NCBI RefSeq assembly: GCF_035989885.1
Contig: NZ_CP108518.1
Location: 2,112,501 to 2,176,500, forward strand
DNA: 64,000 bases
Source: Streptomyces sp. NBC_01232
GTDB lineage: Bacteria > Actinomycetota > Actinomycetes > Streptomycetales > Streptomycetaceae
Direction: 5' to 3'
Shown here: piece by piece, positions 60,455 to 64,000 of the stretch
Layout: every line of letters starts with the position of its first letter
Position numbering within the stretch: position 1 is the stretch's first letter
Translations under genes and position numbers: made by a program
The notes under the pieces: model-generated
What the model was told of the DNA's origin: nothing
The model's database searches: none
Seen by the model: the letters and a program-made list of their open reading frames with translations, nothing else

Positions 60455-60475
60455 GGCCCTGTCCGTCACAGGGCC
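60455..60475 (-). terminator. Hairpin between the a/b-hydrolase and the downstream gene
   Basis: GGCCCTG (60455-60461) with CAGGGCC (60469-60475), 7-nt loop. It is 64 nt beyond the hydrolase stop codon on the leftward transcript. Confidence 0.5.
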
Positions 60476-60546
60476 TTCACATGACGGGCCTTCATCCTGG
60501 CCCTCGTCCGGGCCTTCTCGCGGGTGTTCACCCGGCCTTCACATGA
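60472..60546. repeat. Degenerate GGCCTTC repeats
   Basis: GGCCTTC occurs four times (60472, 60487, 60511, 60534); the outer two extend to identical GGCCTTCACATGA. The last copy overlaps the hydrolase stop codon, so the array may have grown by duplication of the gene end. Confidence 0.6.
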
Positions 60547-61669
60547 GGGGGGTGAGGAAGCGGCGCAGGGCCTCCTCGTAGCCGGCCGGGTCGGCGTTCC
60601 ACATCGCGCCGTGGCCGGCCCCGTCCACGGCGTGCAGGGTGACGAGGTCGGGGCGGGCGGCGGCGAGCCGCCGGGAGGGCTCCCAGGGGGCGAGCGCGTC
60701 GTCCGGGCCGTGGAAGATCAGTACGGGGACGCGCAGCGCGCCGGGGTCCGCGCCCGCCGGCCGGCGGTCGACGCGCAGGCCCGCGCGGCCCTCTGCGGCC
60801 CGCACCGCCAGCGGAAGCAGCACGGACGGAGTGCCGCGCGCGGCCGCGAGTCCGCGCAGGGTGGCGTGCCAGTCGAGCACCGGCGAGTCCAGCACCAGTC
60901 CTGAGATCACATGGGACAGCGCCGAGCGCTCGGCGGCGTGCAGCGCCATGGTGGCGCCGGTGGACCAGCCGTGCAGGACCACGCGGCGGGCTCCGTACCG
61001 CACGGCGTAGCGGATGGCGGCGTCCAGATCCCGCCATTCCGATTCCCCGAGGTGACCGAGGCCGTCCGGGGAGGCGGGGGCGCCGAGGTCGCCCCGGTAG
61101 CCGAGGTCCAGGACGGGCAGCTGGTGGCGGTGCAGGAAGGGCATGACGACCATCGGGTGCTCGCGGCTGCTGCCGAGGCCGTGCACGGTGATCACCCAGG
61201 TGTCCCGGACCGCGGGCACGAACCAGGCGGGCAGGGCGCCGAGCTCCCCGGGGACGTCCACGTCGGCGTGCTCGAGCCCGAGGGCGGTGCCCGGGTTGCC
61301 GACGTACACCTGGGGGGTGAGGGAGACCCGCGTGCCGGGGCCGAGGGTGCCGTGGGTGACGGAGACGAGCCGCCGCACGACGGCGTCCGGGCCGGGGTCG
61401 GCGTCGGGGAGCACGGGTCCGACGACGGCGTGCACGCCGGGTGCGACCAGGCCGTAGGTGCCGGGGCGCAGGGAGGCGAGCGAGCGGGTGAGGGTGATGC
61501 GGTCGGCGGCGGCCGAGTGGACGCTGAGCTTCGGCCCGCCGGGGAGCGGACGTCCGGGTTCGGGCCGCAGGGCCGCGTCGGCGGCGTGCCTGCCGACGGC
61601 GACGGCGGCCGCGCCGGCAACCAGGAGGGTCGTGGTGACGGCCGCAGCCGTTGCTGTCGCGGTTCGCAC
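60539..61669 (-). CDS. Membrane-anchored a/b-hydrolase
   Basis: A 376-residue protein. The N-terminal helix (ATAAAVTTTLLVAGAAAVAVG) is a signal anchor; an unfamiliar b-rich domain spans residues 40-150. The a/b-hydrolase part has WVITVHGLGSSREH (oxyanion), the nucleophile elbow LHGWSTGATMAL (GWSTG, Ser), an acid in FHGPDDALAP and His in VDGAGHGAMW. It acts outside the cytoplasm on an ester or peptide of unknown kind. GTG 61669 is taken as start (GGAG close by); an ATG at 61726 would add 19 Arg/Pro-rich residues. Confidence 0.82.
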   Translation of the reverse strand: MRTATATAAAVTTTLLVAGAAAVAVGRHAADAALRPEPGRPLPGGPKLSVHSAAADRITLTRSLASLRPGTYGLVAPGVHAVVGPVLPDADPGPDAVVRRLVSVTHGTLGPGTRVSLTPQVYVGNPGTALGLEHADVDVPGELGALPAWFVPAVRDTWVITVHGLGSSREHPMVVMPFLHRHQLPVLDLGYRGDLGAPASPDGLGHLGESEWRDLDAAIRYAVRYGARRVVLHGWSTGATMALHAAERSALSHVISGLVLDSPVLDWHATLRGLAAARGTPSVLLPLAVRAAEGRAGLRVDRRPAGADPGALRVPVLIFHGPDDALAPWEPSRRLAAARPDLVTLHAVDGAGHGAMWNADPAGYEEALRRFLTPLM

Positions 61670-61910
61670 GGCTCCAGTGTCGCGGCGCGGCCTCGGGCGG
61701 GCCACCGGAGGAGATCCCTCCGCCATCTGCGAGGGTGGAGTGATCTGGGTCTCATTCGGGGCCGGAGAGGGGGGATCGTATGCAGGGCGGAGTGCCCGCG
61801 GAGGGGTTCATTCACCCGCCTTTGACGTGCATTAATGGCGTTATCTGCGCCAGAATCAGGACGAATGACGCGATCACCCCCCGGGCCAGTACACCGCCCC
61901 GCCCGAGTCA

Positions 61911-61943
61911 GTTCATCTTCCGTTCATCCAGGTTGCCTACGGT
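61911..61943 (+). promoter_or_regulatory. PHO box and -10 of the phosphate transporter gene
   Basis: Two adjacent 11-nt direct repeats, GTTCATCTTCC (61911-61921) and GTTCATCCAGG (61922-61932), match the PhoP operator consensus of Streptomyces (GTTCACC-like, 11-nt period). A third degenerate unit and a TACGGT -10 (61938-61943) follow. The box occupies the -35 position, the usual layout for PhoP control. The rest of the 310-nt gap (61670-61979) holds no ORF I can support. Confidence 0.82.
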
Positions 61944-61979
61944 CGCCGAGCCACTGACGTCAAACAGAAGCCTGGGTAA

Positions 61980-63269
<1,290 letters not shown>

Positions 63270-63294
63270 CCGAGACACACAGAGGAACGGCAGT

Positions 63295-63516
63295 ATGAAG
63301 ATCGACTGGGAAGCGCTCGGCTCCGTCTTCGGGGTCAGCCTCCTCGCCACCGTCGCCCTCGTGGCCCTCTTCACCCTGGGCCTGGTGGGCCTGTCCAAGC
63401 ACGAGACCGCGACCGAGCAGGGCGGCACCGCCACCCTCGCCCGTACCGGCGCGTACGCCTGCTTCGCGCTCGTCGCGGCGGCCGTGACGTACGGGATCTA
63501 CCTGATCGTCGCCTGA
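63295..63516 (+). CDS. Small two-helix membrane protein after pit
   Basis: A 73-residue protein with two transmembrane helices (VFGVSLLATVALVALFTLGLVG and AYACFALVAAAVTYGIYLIVA) linked by a polar HETATEQGG loop. AGAGGAACGGCAGT precedes the ATG. It is 25 nt behind the transporter gene and upstream of a terminator, so it is in the same PhoP-regulated operon. The function is unknown. Confidence 0.82.
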   Translation: MKIDWEALGSVFGVSLLATVALVALFTLGLVGLSKHETATEQGGTATLARTGAYACFALVAAAVTYGIYLIVA

Positions 63517-63547
63517 TCCGCCGCCCCGCGGCCGGCCAGGCGTGAAG

Positions 63548-63580
63548 GCTCCCTCCGGGTTTGTCCCGGAGGGAGCTTTT
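63548..63580 (+). terminator. Terminator of the pit operon
   Basis: GCTCCCTCCGGG (63548-63559), loop TTTGT, CCCGGAGGGAGC (63565-63576), then TTTT. A perfect 12-bp stem with T-tail. Confidence 0.93.
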
Positions 63581-63635
63581 CGCATCCCGGGCCCCCCACG
63601 GCACCGCAGGTCAACGGCGAGTTGACGGGCTTCGC

Positions 63636-63776
63636 GGTGCATGGTGGACTGCCCGAGCCATTACGGCGGCATGGAGAGGAAGTCCGGTGCGAATCCGGCG
63701 CGGTCCCGCCACTGTCACCGGAGCACTCGGGCCGAGTGCGACCGGGAGCCAGGAACTCTCGCCGCCAGACACGTCG
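63636..63776 (+). ncRNA. Cobalamin (AdoCbl) riboswitch
   Basis: The conserved core is plain: GGAAGTCCGGTGCGAATCCG (from 63678), then GCGGTCCCGCCACTGT with the B12-box GCCACTGTCACC at 63708-63719, and the 3' element GGGAGCCAGGAACTCTCGCC (about 63744-63763). It precedes the cobD/cbiB start by about 40 nt and presumably represses cobalamin genes when adenosylcobalamin is abundant, probably at the translation level since no terminator follows. Confidence 0.94.
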
Positions 63777-63816
63777 AACCAGGGCGCGGACCCTGAGTGA
63801 GGACATACCTGTCACC

Positions 63817-64000
63817 ATGCGTGCCGATCGCGTTTTCGCGTACGGCGCCACGGCGGGCCTGATCGGCGACCGGATCCTCGGTGATCCGCGCCGAGGGCAC
63901 CCCGTGGCCGCCTTCGGAAAGGCCGCCGCCGCCGTCGAGCGCTCCCTGTGGCGCGACGACCGCTCCCGGGGCCTCCTGCACACCCTGGTGTGCGCCGGGG
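63817..64000 (+). CDS. cobD: Adenosylcobinamide-phosphate synthase, N-terminal part
   Basis: 61 codons from ATG 63817 to the window edge. The opening GATAGLIGDRILGDPRRGHPVAAFGKAAAAVE is the CbiB/CobD signature (GDP..HPV). The enzyme attaches aminopropanol to cobyrate in late cobalamin synthesis and is an integral membrane protein. It lies directly behind the riboswitch and probably opens a larger cobalamin cluster beyond the window. Confidence 0.9.
   Translation, partial: MRADRVFAYGATAGLIGDRILGDPRRGHPVAAFGKAAAAVERSLWRDDRSRGLLHTLVCAG

Overview
This is a chromosomal core segment of a Streptomyces (or very close relative). The GC content is very high, many starts are GTG or TTG, and an 81-residue cysteine-free chaplin of the ChpE type is present together with streptophobe, SGM_5486-type and Asp23/DUF6286 genes. 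Gene content and order (chpE, queA-like, serB, fabI-fabG, tldD-tldE, tyrS, moaA, actP, subtilase, pit, B12 riboswitch-cobD) recall the S. coelicolor SCO18xx neighbourhood as I remember it. I see no tRNA, rRNA, CRISPR array, insertion sequence or prophage.

Layout. 1-5.7 kb: a 3-methyladenine glycosylase fragment, Spo0M, a PEBP protein, an HNH nuclease, and a leftward run of ABC ATPase, NfeD, SPFH and TSUP permease. 5.8-13.1 kb: a seven-bladed YVTN propeller beside chaplin ChpE, a NarL-type two-component pair, an SDR translationally coupled to a QueA-like enzyme, and a secreted SLT muralytic enzyme. 13.2-22.5 kb: a double-FHA ABC-2 exporter (Rv1747 type), a streptophobe protein, SerB, SixA, an MFS transporter with a 39-residue partner, and a divergent FadR-type regulator. 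22.7-30.9 kb: fabG-fabI, tldD-tldE, tyrS, small membrane proteins and moaA. 31-37.8 kb: DUF485-actP, a secreted subtilase behind a candidate attenuator, an alcohol dehydrogenase, and a coupled pair of a fatty-acid-hydroxylase-fold enzyme and a lysoplasmalogenase.

37.9-51 kb is the most accessory-looking part. It holds a 1023-residue NACHT-LRR protein (bacterial NLR architecture) whose ninth codon is TTA, the only in-frame TTA I found in the window. Next comes a catabolic-looking operon of acetoacetate-decarboxylase-like, SDR and two amidohydrolase genes, facing a TetR regulator across a perfect 15-bp palindrome. After it lie an 862-residue protein with a canonical C3HC4 RING finger and a TerD-like domain, a DnaQ exonuclease with a C-terminal BRCT domain, a 77-residue zinc-ribbon protein and SURF1.

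51-64 kb: a five-gene Asp23/AmaP envelope-stress operon, an enoyl-CoA hydratase-like gene, a small HTH protein, an ABC-F ATPase preceded by a leaderless 7-codon reading frame, a zinc metallopeptidase, a VOC protein, an a/b-hydrolase, a PHO-box-preceded Pit phosphate transporter, and a cobalamin riboswitch ahead of cobD/cbiB, which runs off the end.

Two regulatory themes recur. At least seven genes have a TANNNT -10 hexamer ending 6-8 nt before the start codon and no Shine-Dalgarno, which suggests leaderless mRNAs. Two genes (subtilase, ABC-F) are preceded by such a leaderless very short ORF. Functions are assigned from recalled family motifs; no database search was run.
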